30,877 nt of DNA from Chloroflexota bacterium (GTDB lineage Bacteria > Chloroflexota > Dehalococcoidia > SM23-28-2 > HRBIN24). Every line of letters starts with the position of its first letter. Position 1 is the first letter of the stretch. The position numbers and the translations under genes are program-made. The notes under the pieces were generated by a model. The model was given only the letters and a program-made list of their open reading frames with translations, was not told where the DNA came from and made no database searches. Of this stretch, positions 23,931 to 30,877 are shown in pieces. The DNA is taken from positions 1 to 30,877 of the forward strand of contig JAUQPQ010000005.1 in the NCBI GenBank assembly GCA_030550295.1. The letters are read 5' to 3'.

Positions 23931-25193
23931 ATGTCCTTACGTTACCAGGCCCCTCGCGGCACCCAGGACATCTTGCCTGAAGACCAGGCTTACTGGGACT
24001 ACGTGCGGGATACCGCATCCCGTATCTGTCGCCTTTTTGGGTACGAGAGGATAGATACCCCTGTGTTTGAGACGGCCTCCCTATTTACCCGCACCACCGG
24101 CGAGGCCACCGATATCGTCCAGAAGGAAATGTACGTGTTCCGTGATCGTGGGGGGCAGGAGCTTGCCTTACGTCCTGAGGGGACTGCCCCTGTTTGCCGG
24201 GCCTATCTGGAGCATGGGATGGGCAGTCGTCCCCAGCCGGTGCGCCTCTGGTACTGGGCCCCTATCTTCAGGTACGACCGTCCTCAGGCGGGGCGTTACC
24301 GTCAACACCATCAGTTGGGAGCAGAGGCGTTGGGCGATTCTAGCCCCTCCCTCGATGCTGAGGTGATAGAGCTTCTATGGCGGTTCTACCAAGAGCTGGG
24401 CCTGAGCAACCTCACCTTGTACCTCAACTCCATAGGCGATGGGCAGTGCAGGCCCCAGTACGTGGAAACCCTGCGCCGGTACTACCGCGACAGGCTCGCC
24501 CACGTCTGTCCCGATTGCCAGGCACGCTTCCACCGTAGCCCTCTGCGCCTACTGGACTGTAAACAAGAGCAGTGTCAGCCGGTCATCGCTGAGGCCCCGT
24601 CGATGCTGGAGCACCTGTGTGGCCCTTGCCGCGACCATCTATCGGAAGTGGGCCGCTATTTAGAGGCGGTGGATGTGCCCTATACGATGCAGCCGCGGCT
24701 TGTGCGTGGCTTCGATTACTATACGCGCACCGTCTTTGAAGTCCACCCCCCAGAGGAGGGGGCCCAATCGGCCCTGGGGGGTGGAGGCCGCTACGATGGG
24801 CTGGTGGAGATGTTGGGAGGGCCTCCCACCCCTGCCGTAGGGTTTGGCACCGGCGTAGAACGCATCATCATCCAGCTTAAACGCCAGGAGGTGCCGGTTC
24901 CGGCCCCAGGGAGGCCCCAAGTCTATGTGGCCTGGCAGGGGGCAGAGGCCCGCCTACCTGCTTTCCGGTTGGCCAGCGAGCTGCGCCAGAAAGGGATATC
25001 AGTGCTATTGGCCACAGGCGATAGGTCCCTTAAGGCCCAGATGCGCCAAGCCGATGCCAGGGGCATCACCTACGTGGCCATCTTGGGGCCCCGAGAACTT
25101 CAGGAAGGATCCATAACGCTACGCCGCCTGGCCGACGGCTACCAGGAGACGTTGCCTGCCTCGGCCCTCCTTCAGAGGATCCTTTCCCCCTGA
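23931..25193 (+). CDS. hisS: Histidyl-tRNA synthetase
   Basis: 420 residues, normal class II HisRS. It charges tRNA-His with histidine. Motif 1 region (YQAPRGTQDILPEDQ), motif 2 (ALRPEGTAPVCRAYLEH, LWYWAPIFRYDRPQAGRYRQHHQLGAE), the histidine-specific LVRGFDYYTRTVFEV, motif 3 (AVGFGTGVER) and a C-terminal anticodon-binding domain (from about 330). A four-cysteine insertion near 190-225 (HVCPDCQARF, LLDCKQEQC, HLCGPC) looks like a zinc-binding insert. ATG 23931; followed by prfA after 45 bases. Confidence 0.96.
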   Translation: MSLRYQAPRGTQDILPEDQAYWDYVRDTASRICRLFGYERIDTPVFETASLFTRTTGEATDIVQKEMYVFRDRGGQELALRPEGTAPVCRAYLEHGMGSRPQPVRLWYWAPIFRYDRPQAGRYRQHHQLGAEALGDSSPSLDAEVIELLWRFYQELGLSNLTLYLNSIGDGQCRPQYVETLRRYYRDRLAHVCPDCQARFHRSPLRLLDCKQEQCQPVIAEAPSMLEHLCGPCRDHLSEVGRYLEAVDVPYTMQPRLVRGFDYYTRTVFEVHPPEEGAQSALGGGGRYDGLVEMLGGPPTPAVGFGTGVERIIIQLKRQEVPVPAPGRPQVYVAWQGAEARLPAFRLASELRQKGISVLLATGDRSLKAQMRQADARGITYVAILGPRELQEGSITLRRLADGYQETLPASALLQRILSP

Positions 25194-25202
25194 TGGTATA
25201 AT
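25194..25202 (+). promoter_or_regulatory. Extended -10 promoter of prfA-prmC
   Basis: TGGTATAAT, a perfect extended -10 (TG-N-TATAAT), directly after the hisS stop. A poor -35 (TTCAGA, 25171-25176, 20-base spacing) is compatible with the extended -10 type. The start would be near 25209, about 30 bases before ATG 25239. Confidence 0.6.
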
Positions 25203-25238
25203 GGCCTTGGGGCCCGATGTGGCCCTTTAGTTATCGCT

Positions 25239-26309
25239 ATGTGGGAGAAATTAGAGGAGCTAGAGCGACGTTATCACGAGTTGGCCCGTCAGATGGCCGA
25301 CCCGGCCATAGCATCGGACTATAATCGCCTACAAGGGGTGGCCAAGGAGCATGCTGCCCTGGAGAAGGTGGTATCCCTCTACCAACGCTACAAGGAGACG
25401 AAGCGCCGTGCAGAGGAGGCGGAAGCGCTCCTCCAGGAAACAAGCGACCCTGAGCTGACCGCCCTGGCCCGCGCCGAGCTAAAAGAGGCCCAAGAGGCCA
25501 TGGCTACCTTAGAGCGGGAGCTGAAGCTCCAGCTGATCCCCAAGAGCCCCTACGAGGACCGGGATGTAATTATTGAGATAAGGGCTGCCGCTGGTGGTGA
25601 GGAGGCGGCCCTCTTCGCCGCCGACCTATTTCGCATGTACCACCGCTACGCCGAACGCCAGGGGTGGGACGTGGAGATTATCTCCAGCCACCCCAGCGAC
25701 TTAGGCGGCTTTAAAGAGGTCATCTTTGAGGTGAGGGGGAAGGGGGCATACTCCCGCTTGAAGCACGAATCGGGGGTCCACCGCGTCCAGCGGGTCCCCG
25801 TTACCGAGGCAGGAGGCCGCATCCACACGTCCACCGCCACGGTAGCCGTCCTGCCAGAGCCGGACGAAGTGGAGCTCCACATCGACGAGAAGGACTTGAA
25901 GGTGGAGACCTTTGGCTCCTCGGGGCCGGGGGGCCAACACATGCAGAAGACGGCTAGCGCGGTGCGCATCACCCACATACCTACGGGCATCACCGTCGTC
26001 TGCCAGGACGACCGTTCCCAGATTCGCAACCGCCAGCGGGCCATGCAGCTTTTACGGGCCCGTCTTCTGGACCTGGAGCGCCGTCGCCAGCAAGAGGAGA
26101 TAGGTGCCGCCCGCCGCGCCCAGGTAGGAACCGGTGAGCGGGCCGAGAAGATCCGCACCTATAACTTCCCCCAGGACCGCGTCACCGACCATCGCATCGG
26201 CCTCACCATCTACAACCTTCAGGGCGTCCTGGACGGGGACCTGAACCCCATCATCGATTCCCTTCTGGAGGCCGAGGAAGGGAGGCTCCTCCAGGGACAG
26301 CGGATGTGA
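25239..26309 (+). CDS. prfA: Peptide chain release factor 1
   Basis: 356 residues, full RF1 length. Terminates translation at UAA/UAG. Stop-codon recognition loop RVPVTEAGGRIHTS carries the RF1-type PxT (Pro-Val-Thr) rather than the RF2 SPF. Peptidyl-hydrolysis motif GGQ at 231-233 within SSGPGGQHMQKTASAVRITH. Domain 1 helices 1-95. Overlaps the prmC start by 4 bases (GTGA), fitting since PrmC methylates the GGQ glutamine. No clear ribosome site before the ATG. Confidence 0.96.
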   Translation: MWEKLEELERRYHELARQMADPAIASDYNRLQGVAKEHAALEKVVSLYQRYKETKRRAEEAEALLQETSDPELTALARAELKEAQEAMATLERELKLQLIPKSPYEDRDVIIEIRAAAGGEEAALFAADLFRMYHRYAERQGWDVEIISSHPSDLGGFKEVIFEVRGKGAYSRLKHESGVHRVQRVPVTEAGGRIHTSTATVAVLPEPDEVELHIDEKDLKVETFGSSGPGGQHMQKTASAVRITHIPTGITVVCQDDRSQIRNRQRAMQLLRARLLDLERRRQQEEIGAARRAQVGTGERAEKIRTYNFPQDRVTDHRIGLTIYNLQGVLDGDLNPIIDSLLEAEEGRLLQGQRM

Positions 26310-27145
26310 CTGTAAGGGAGGCGGTGGCCTGGGCCCGTCGTCTCCTCCAGGGGGCAGGCGTGACGGAGGCCCACCTAGAGGCGGAGCTGCTCCTTGCCCA
26401 TGCCCTGGGGCTCAGCCGGGCCCAGCTCTATGCCCGCCTCCATACCCCTTTGCCCTCAGAGGCCTTTCATCGCTTCCTTTGCCTTGTGGGCAGGAGGGCT
26501 TCCCGGGAGCCCCTTGCCTATATCCTGGGGCGGCGCGAGTTCTACGGCCTAGAGTTGGAGGTTTCCCCTGTCGCCCTTATCCCCCGTCAGGAGACGGAGC
26601 TACTGGTGGAGTTGGCCCTCACCTGGCTGAAGAGGAGGCGAGGCCTTCATTGGGTGGCCGATGTAGGCACTGGGTGCGGAGCCATCGCCTTGGCCATCGC
26701 CTACTACTCGCCGACGCCTGTCCAGGTTGTGGCCACCGATATATCGCCCTCAGCCCTGGCCTTGGCTGCCCATAACGCCCGCCGCCTCGGCCTGGAAGGG
26801 CACGTCCATTTGCTGTTGGCCCATCTCCTTACCCCCTTTCGACTAGCCCTTCACCTGGTGGTGGCCAACCTCCCATACGTCCCCACAGAGGAGCTAGCCT
26901 CTGCCCCTCCCGAGCTGCGTTGGGAGCCACGCCAGGCCTTGGACGGCGGCCCCCAAGGCCTAAGGGTAATCTCCCGCCTGCTGGCCCAGGCGCCCAGCGC
27001 CATCCGCCCCGGCGGCGCCCTCATCTTGGAGCTAGACCCCCGCCAGGCCCCTAACATCTCCCACCTCGCCCTCACTTACCTCCCTCATGCCCACCTCTCC
27101 TTCCACCCCCCCAATTGGCCTCGCGCCCTCCTAATCCAAACCTGA
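26306..27145 (+). CDS. prmC: Release factor glutamine methyltransferase
   Basis: 279 residues from GTG 26306. N-terminal helical domain (about 1-80, with EPLAYILGRREFYGLEL) and a Rossmann SAM domain: LIPRQETELLVE, motif I DVGTGCGAIALAIA, and NLPY (the NPPY-type motif that holds the target glutamine amide). It N5-methylates Gln233 of the adjacent RF1. Translationally coupled to prfA. Confidence 0.94.
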   Translation: MTVREAVAWARRLLQGAGVTEAHLEAELLLAHALGLSRAQLYARLHTPLPSEAFHRFLCLVGRRASREPLAYILGRREFYGLELEVSPVALIPRQETELLVELALTWLKRRRGLHWVADVGTGCGAIALAIAYYSPTPVQVVATDISPSALALAAHNARRLGLEGHVHLLLAHLLTPFRLALHLVVANLPYVPTEELASAPPELRWEPRQALDGGPQGLRVISRLLAQAPSAIRPGGALILELDPRQAPNISHLALTYLPHAHLSFHPPNWPRALLIQT

Positions 27146-27149
27146 GCCC

Positions 27150-27203
27150 TTGACACTACCCCCTCCCCATGCTAAAGTTTTCTCGAGTAAGTCGAGTTAT
27201 AAT
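27150..27203 (+). promoter_or_regulatory. Promoter region of the sulfite-reductase operon
   Basis: Two overlapping possibilities. TTGACA (27150-27155) with 17 bases to TAAAGT (27173-27178), and a perfect TATAAT at 27198-27203 without a clear -35. The stretch is clearly A+T-rich compared with flanking genes. It separates the sulfur operon from prmC. Confidence 0.55.
27182..27196. promoter_or_regulatory. Palindromic candidate operator in the sulfite-reductase promoter
   Basis: CTCGA-N5-TCGAG, perfect arms, lying immediately upstream of the TATAAT box, in the spacer where a repressor would block polymerase. It also reads as a direct repeat (TCGAGT-N3-TCGAGT). A sulfur- or iron-sulfur-responsive regulator of the Rrf2 type is a guess. 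Confidence 0.45.
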
Positions 27204-27225
27204 ATCAACAAAGAGGGTTATTAGG

Positions 27226-29127
27226 ATGGCGCAGGTAAGGGTAGAGGAGCCGAGTTGGGAGCTGGTGCTAAAGCGGAACAGCATTGAGAGGATGAAGCAG
27301 GAGAAGTTTCCCCTGGACATTATTCAAGAGCTTCCTCAGCTCATTGCCAGGGGGTACGAGGCGGTGCCTGAGGAGGACATAGTTCGTCTCTACTGGTGGG
27401 GGATCTGTCATGACAAGCCCAAGGTGGGCACGTTCATGGTGCGCATCAAGGTACCGGGTGGCCTTCTCTTCCCTGCCCAGCTTAGGGCCATCGGCGCCAT
27501 CTCTTTGCGGTATGGGCGAAACTATGGCGAGCTCACCACTCGGCAAGGGATACAGCTTCACTGGGTGCGCATGGAGAAGTTGCCGGAGGTACTGGAGGCG
27601 GTTAGGGAGGCGGGGCTCACCACGGTAGGGGCCGAGGGCGATACGGTACGCAATATCACCAGTTGCCCCGTAAATGGCATCAGCCGGGAGGAGCTGTTCG
27701 ATGTGCGCCCCGTCATTGAGGCGGCGGCCCGCTTCTTCTGGGGCAACCGTGAGTATTCCAATCTGCCCCGGAAGCAGAAGTTCACCATAAGTGCCTGTCC
27801 TTACCAATGCAACGCCCCTGAGATCCACGACGTAGCCCTGATAGGTACCGTCAAGGATGGCCGTTTGGGCTTTGCTGTCAGGGTAGGTGGTGGCCTCTCT
27901 GCCACTCCCCGCATCTCCCGCGACTTAGGGGTCTTTGTGCCAGTGGAGGAGGCGGTGGACGTCCTGCGGGCGGTGACCGATGTCTGGCAACACAATAACC
28001 GCTACCGCCTCAGCCGGGCCAAGGCCCGCATTAAGTTCCTTATGGACGACTATGGGCCGGAGGGGGTGCGCCAGATGGTGGAGGAGAGGCTAGGCCGCCG
28101 CCTTGAGGATGGGGCGGCCCCTCCACCTATAGGGGAGGGAGACCACATGGGCATCCACCCCCAGAAGCAGGAGGGGTTCTACTACGTGGGCTTCCCCGTC
28201 CCCAACGGCTGGATGACGGGCCAGCAGATGCAACAGCTGGCCGATGTGGTGGAGGAGATAGGGGGAGACATACGTTTCACCCGCGAGCAGAACTTCATCG
28301 TAGGCAACGTCCCTGCCGGAAAGCTAAAGTGGCTTTTGGAGCAGGTGGCCCAGATCGGCTTTCCTCACGACCGTCACCGCCTCTACGCCAACTCCACTGC
28401 CTGCACTAGCCACGAGTTCTGCAACTACTCCGTGGCTGAGACGAAAGGGAAGCTGGCCGAGATCGTGGGCGCCCTGGAAGAGCGATTTGGCCGCGCCATA
28501 GAGGGGCTCAAGATCTATATGGACGGCTGCCCTCACGCCTGTGCCCACCACTGGGTAGGGGAGATCGGCCTCCAGGGCACCACTGCTCCTGGCCCCGGGG
28601 CGACCAAAGTGGAGGCCTACGATGTCACCCTGCGGGGTGGGCTGGGGAGAAAGGCCGCTATCGGTCGGCCCCTTCTGCGACGTGTCCCTCATGACCAGGT
28701 TATACCCGTCTTGGAGAGGCTAGTAGGGGCCTGGCTGGAGGCGAAGGCATCGCGAAACGGCACCTATTCCTTTAGAGATTTCTGCGATGCCCACACCGAT
28801 GAGGAGCTCCAGGCCATCGCCCTGGGCCAGCCCCTTAAGGAGGAGGCCCCCGCCAAGGCCTTCATCCGCATACCGGGCCCCCTCCTGGACCTTACCGATG
28901 GCCTAGACTTGGTAGAGGTCTCTCCTGGGACGGTGCGTCAGGCCATCGAGGAGGCTTCTCAGCGCTTCCCCAGGCTGAAGGAACGCCTCCTCACCCCAGA
29001 GGGAGAGGTGGACGCCTCCCTCAACCTCTACGTGAACGAGGAGGACATCCGCTCCCTTGCAGGCCTGGATACGCTCCTCAAGGAGGGGGACGAGCTGGTC
29101 ATCTTGCTGGCCATGGCTGGCGGCTAA
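27226..29127 (+). CDS. Ferredoxin-type siroheme sulfite reductase fused to a C-terminal CysO/MoaD-like sulfur carrier
   Basis: 633 residues from ATG 27226. Residues 1-535 are a NirA/Sir-type nitrite/sulfite reductase with both half-repeats (GELTTRQGIQLHW; FTREQNFIVGNV) and the siroheme/4Fe-4S cysteines Cys393-x5-Cys399 and Cys435-x3-Cys439. It reduces sulfite to sulfide with six electrons from ferredoxin; nitrite is possible, but cysH and cysC downstream favour sulfite. About residues 544-633 are an added beta-grasp domain resembling mycobacterial CysO (LNLYVNEEDIRSLAGLDT, GDELVILLAMAGG) ending in Gly-Gly then TAA. The frame runs back to ATG 27169, but that segment is the promoter and AT-rich, so ATG 27226 is chosen. 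Ordinary family members are about 80-90 residues shorter. Confidence 0.9.
   Translation: MAQVRVEEPSWELVLKRNSIERMKQEKFPLDIIQELPQLIARGYEAVPEEDIVRLYWWGICHDKPKVGTFMVRIKVPGGLLFPAQLRAIGAISLRYGRNYGELTTRQGIQLHWVRMEKLPEVLEAVREAGLTTVGAEGDTVRNITSCPVNGISREELFDVRPVIEAAARFFWGNREYSNLPRKQKFTISACPYQCNAPEIHDVALIGTVKDGRLGFAVRVGGGLSATPRISRDLGVFVPVEEAVDVLRAVTDVWQHNNRYRLSRAKARIKFLMDDYGPEGVRQMVEERLGRRLEDGAAPPPIGEGDHMGIHPQKQEGFYYVGFPVPNGWMTGQQMQQLADVVEEIGGDIRFTREQNFIVGNVPAGKLKWLLEQVAQIGFPHDRHRLYANSTACTSHEFCNYSVAETKGKLAEIVGALEERFGRAIEGLKIYMDGCPHACAHHWVGEIGLQGTTAPGPGATKVEAYDVTLRGGLGRKAAIGRPLLRRVPHDQVIPVLERLVGAWLEAKASRNGTYSFRDFCDAHTDEELQAIALGQPLKEEAPAKAFIRIPGPLLDLTDGLDLVEVSPGTVRQAIEEASQRFPRLKERLLTPEGEVDASLNLYVNEEDIRSLAGLDTLLKEGDELVILLAMAGG
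28855..29124 (+). other. CysO/MoaD/ThiS-like ubiquitin-fold domain with C-terminal Gly-Gly
   Basis: Part of the preceding protein, residues 544-633. It begins with a strand (AKAFIRIPGPLLDLTDG), has the helix TVRQAIEEASQRFPRLKERL, then EVDASLNLYVNEEDIR and the end strand DELVILLAMAGG. The order strand-helix-strand-YVNxEDIR-GD-strand-GG is that of MoaD/ThiS/CysO carriers, which receive sulfur as a C-terminal thiocarboxylate after adenylation. The diglycine is the true C-terminus, so no processing would be needed. Confidence 0.85.
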
Positions 29128-29142
29128 GAAGGGGGTGAGCAA

Positions 29143-29931
29143 ATGGCACAGCGCCTGCTCTTCGACGACCTAGAGATAGGTGAGATCGCCATAGAGCTGG
29201 ACGATAAGGAGCCCCAGGAGGTCATCGCCTGGGCCATCGACACCTTTGGTGACCGGGTAGCAGTGGTAACCGCCCTCCAGGCAGAGGGGATGGTAGTGCT
29301 GGACATGGCCTACCAAATTAAGCCAGACATCCAGGTCATCACTGTGGACACGGGGCGTCTGCACGATGCCACTTACGCCTTCCTAGACCAGGTGAGGGAG
29401 GCCTACAGTCAGGCCCGCTGGCGGGTGCTATTCCCCGATGGCCGGGAGGTCGAGGCGATGGTCCGCCGTCACGGGGTTAACCTGTTCTACAAGGCGGTCC
29501 CCCTCCGCCTCCTCTGCTGCCAGATCCGTAAGGTACGCCCCCTAATAAGGGCCCTGGGGCAGCTGGATGCCTGGTTCACCGGCCTCCGCCGGGAACAGTG
29601 GGCCTCCAGGGCCGCAATACGAAAGGTGGAGATCGACCACGACCACGGTGGCATCGTGAAGATCAACCCCTTGGCCGACTGGACCAAGGAGGAGGTGTGG
29701 GACTACCTCCGCCAGCGCAACGTACCCTATCACCCCCTTTACGACCAAGGCTACACAAGCATAGGTTGCGCTCCCTGCACCCGCCCCATTCGGCCAGGTG
29801 AAGACGACCGGGCCGGCCGCTGGTGGTGGGAGATCGGGGCCCCAAAGGAGTGTGGCATCCACTGCCCAATTGAGACGGGAGGGTTCGAGCACGAGGCTGA
29901 GGCCATTCTCAAGGAGGCCCACGGGATATGA
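29143..29931 (+). CDS. cysH: Adenylyl-sulfate (APS) reductase, iron-sulfur type
   Basis: 262 residues of the PAPS/APS reductase (CysH) family. The 4Fe-4S motif is complete: Cys125-Cys126 (LLCCQIRKVRP) and Cys209-x2-Cys212 (IGCAPCTRP), which marks the APS-using branch; the catalytic cysteine is Cys237 in KECGIH, after RAGRWWWE. VDTGRLHDATY is part of the nucleotide-binding region. It reduces APS to sulfite and AMP, feeding the upstream sulfite reductase. Sixteen bases downstream of it, with AAGGGGGTGAG before ATG 29143; overlaps the next gene by 4 bases. Confidence 0.93.
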   Translation: MAQRLLFDDLEIGEIAIELDDKEPQEVIAWAIDTFGDRVAVVTALQAEGMVVLDMAYQIKPDIQVITVDTGRLHDATYAFLDQVREAYSQARWRVLFPDGREVEAMVRRHGVNLFYKAVPLRLLCCQIRKVRPLIRALGQLDAWFTGLRREQWASRAAIRKVEIDHDHGGIVKINPLADWTKEEVWDYLRQRNVPYHPLYDQGYTSIGCAPCTRPIRPGEDDRAGRWWWEIGAPKECGIHCPIETGGFEHEAEAILKEAHGI

Positions 29932-30392
29932 AGGAAGAGGCTTTGCTCCTTAACGAGGAAGAACAGGAACTGCTGGCCTCCGAGTTGGCCTCCCTCATCC
30001 CTGCCCTGGACGAGAGGAGGAAGGGCCAATTCCTGGCTTTGGCCACCGCCGTCCAGGAAGGGGCAATCCCTCAAGAGCTACTGCCTGCCCTGGAGGGCCT
30101 CCTGGCCCTCGCCCTCGAGACGGGGCGGGCACGCCTCCTCTACCGGGCTGAAGGGGAGAGGATCTTTACTGACCTCTTTCGTCGCACGCCTAAGGGGCAG
30201 GAGCTGGGCTCCCTTCTGGAGGAGGTAAACAGAGCCCTTATGGCTTTAAAGGGCCGCACCCTTACCGGCGTAAGGGTGGCGATGCGGACCCTAGGGCACT
30301 ACACCATCACCCTAGAGACGGAGGAGGCCACCGTCACCTTGGCCGTGAAGCCGCAGGGGGTTAATCTCGAGAGCTTGGCCGTAGGTACCTAG
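29928..30392 (+). CDS. Unrecognised 154-aa protein in the sulfur-assimilation operon
   Basis: No family recognised. Residues 1-75 are acidic and helical (LNEEEQELLASELASLIPAL; LLPALEGLLALALETG), 76-105 mixed, and 106-150 look like a small beta-sheet (LTGVRVAMRTLGHYTITLETEEATVTLAV). No signal peptide, membrane helix or cysteine at all, so a cytosolic protein without its own redox site. ATG 29928 overlaps the cysH stop (ATGA) and the gene ends 15 bases before cysC, so it is embedded in the operon and likely works with APS/sulfite metabolism, for example as a partner or regulator of CysH. That role is inference only. Confidence 0.8.
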   Translation: MKEEALLLNEEEQELLASELASLIPALDERRKGQFLALATAVQEGAIPQELLPALEGLLALALETGRARLLYRAEGERIFTDLFRRTPKGQELGSLLEEVNRALMALKGRTLTGVRVAMRTLGHYTITLETEEATVTLAVKPQGVNLESLAVGT

Positions 30393-30407
30393 TCGGAGGC
30401 GGAAGCT

Positions 30408-30877
30408 ATGGGCGAACAGGGATTCGTGGTGTGGCTAACGGGCCTTTCAGGGGCTGGCAAAAGCACCATCGCCAATGCCTTAGCAGAGGCCCTTAAAGAT
30501 GGGGGCTGGCGAGTGGAGGTGCTCGATGGCGATGAAGTGCGGCGCCATTTCAGCAAGGGGCTAGGCTACAGCCAGGAGGACCGGCTGGAGAACATGCGTA
30601 GGGTGGCCTATGTGGCCCACTTGCTTGCCCGCAATGGGGTAGCTGTCATCGTCGCCCTAATCTCCCCTTATCGCGAGGGAAGGGAGTATGCCCGTAGCCT
30701 TATCGGTCGCTTCTTAGAGGTGTATGTGCGGTGCCCCCTAGAGGTGCTGATGGAGAGGGACGTGAAGGGGCTATATGCCCGCGCTCTCAGGGGCGAGATA
30801 GAGAACTTCACCGGCATAAGCGATCCCTACGAGGAGCCAGAGTCTCCAGACCTGGTTGTGGAGACAGATAAAGAGAC
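30408..30877 (+). CDS. cysC: Adenylyl-sulfate (APS) kinase, N-terminal part (runs off right edge)
   Basis: 156 codons before the edge. Walker A GLSGAGKST at the start, then VEVLDGDEVRRHFSKGLGYSQEDRLENMRRV and VALISPYREGREYARSLIG, all typical of CysC, and FTGISDPYEEPESPDL near the cut. It phosphorylates APS to PAPS. CysC is usually about 175-200 residues, so most of it is here; it may end soon or be fused to an ATP sulfurylase beyond base 30877. ATG 30408 follows GGAGGCGGAAG. Its presence beside an APS-type CysH is puzzling, since PAPS is not needed for that enzyme. Confidence 0.94.
   Translation, partial: MGEQGFVVWLTGLSGAGKSTIANALAEALKDGGWRVEVLDGDEVRRHFSKGLGYSQEDRLENMRRVAYVAHLLARNGVAVIVALISPYREGREYARSLIGRFLEVYVRCPLEVLMERDVKGLYARALRGEIENFTGISDPYEEPESPDLVVETDKE

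Noticed and set aside
23840..23932. Extension of relA to ATG 23932
   Set aside because: It would overlap the hisS start codon on the other strand and has no resemblance to RelA N-termini.
27169..27225. Possible 19-residue N-terminal extension of the sulfite reductase from ATG 27169
   Set aside because: The stretch contains -35/-10-like boxes and a palindrome and is A+T-rich; the family-like sequence begins after ATG 27226.
27226..29127. Assignment as nitrite reductase
   Set aside because: Motifs fit both sulfite and nitrite enzymes, but cysH and cysC downstream and the sulfur-carrier tail favour sulfite.

Overview
The window is about 60% G+C, densely packed, and carries 30 protein genes and one tRNA. 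I see no transposase, phage gene, integrase, CRISPR array or rRNA. Gene content points to a chromosomal segment of a Chloroflexota-like bacterium, perhaps from the Dehalococcoidia side. The hints are a LigB-AMMECR1 fusion, a class-V aminotransferase paired with SerA, two-subunit MaoC-type dehydratase genes beside a ketosynthase, and lone small ferredoxins. This placement is by general resemblance only and is tentative. There is no stretch above 300 bases without a gene.

Layout. 1-3685 (minus): selA, a LigB/AMMECR1 fusion gene and the 5' part of mutS2. 3767-6453 (plus): a class-V aminotransferase overlapping serA, probably the serine or O-phosphoserine branch. 6450-7923 (minus): a 66-aa protein and a DUF1015 protein. 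8006-8770 (plus): a short-chain dehydrogenase. 8781-13436 (minus): an acyl-chain operon with four different hotdog-fold proteins (FlK-like, non-catalytic MaoC-like, catalytic MaoC, PaaI-like), a FabF-type ketosynthase, an LpxL/PatA-type acyltransferase and a lipoprotein. 13507-15125 (plus): a 2Fe-2S ferredoxin, a seven-iron-type ferredoxin and a LysR regulator. 15098-18420 (minus): an ECF sigma factor, endonuclease IV, an HMA protein and a CoA transferase. 18528-19009 (plus): a small membrane protein and TatA. 19006-21470 (minus): a membrane-anchored cyclophilin with an apparent CTG start, tRNA-Arg(CCG) and a ComM-type ATPase. 21650-23839 (minus): the RelA/SpoT enzyme. 23931-27145 (plus): hisS, prfA, prmC. 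27226-30877 (plus): a sulfur-assimilation operon that runs off the right edge.

The most striking object is in that last operon. Its ferredoxin-type siroheme sulfite reductase carries an extra C-terminal domain of about 90 residues. It looks like the CysO/MoaD/ThiS ubiquitin-like sulfur carriers and ends exactly in Gly-Gly before the stop codon. The next genes encode an APS reductase, an unrecognised 154-aa protein and APS kinase. The layout suggests that the enzyme making sulfide is tethered to the protein that would carry it as a thiocarboxylate for cysteine (or methionine) synthesis. The serA/aminotransferase pair elsewhere in the window could supply O-phosphoserine, the acceptor used in the known CysO/CysM route. 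The activating enzyme (MoeZ/ThiF type), CysM and a JAMM peptidase are not in this window, so the pathway is an inference.

The compact layout leaves short intergenic regions with readable signals. These are good sigma-70-like promoters for the aminotransferase, the tRNA, comM, prfA and the sulfite reductase, a palindrome inside the sulfite reductase promoter, and a hairpin covering the ribosome binding site of the second ferredoxin. I found no convincing rho-independent terminator.
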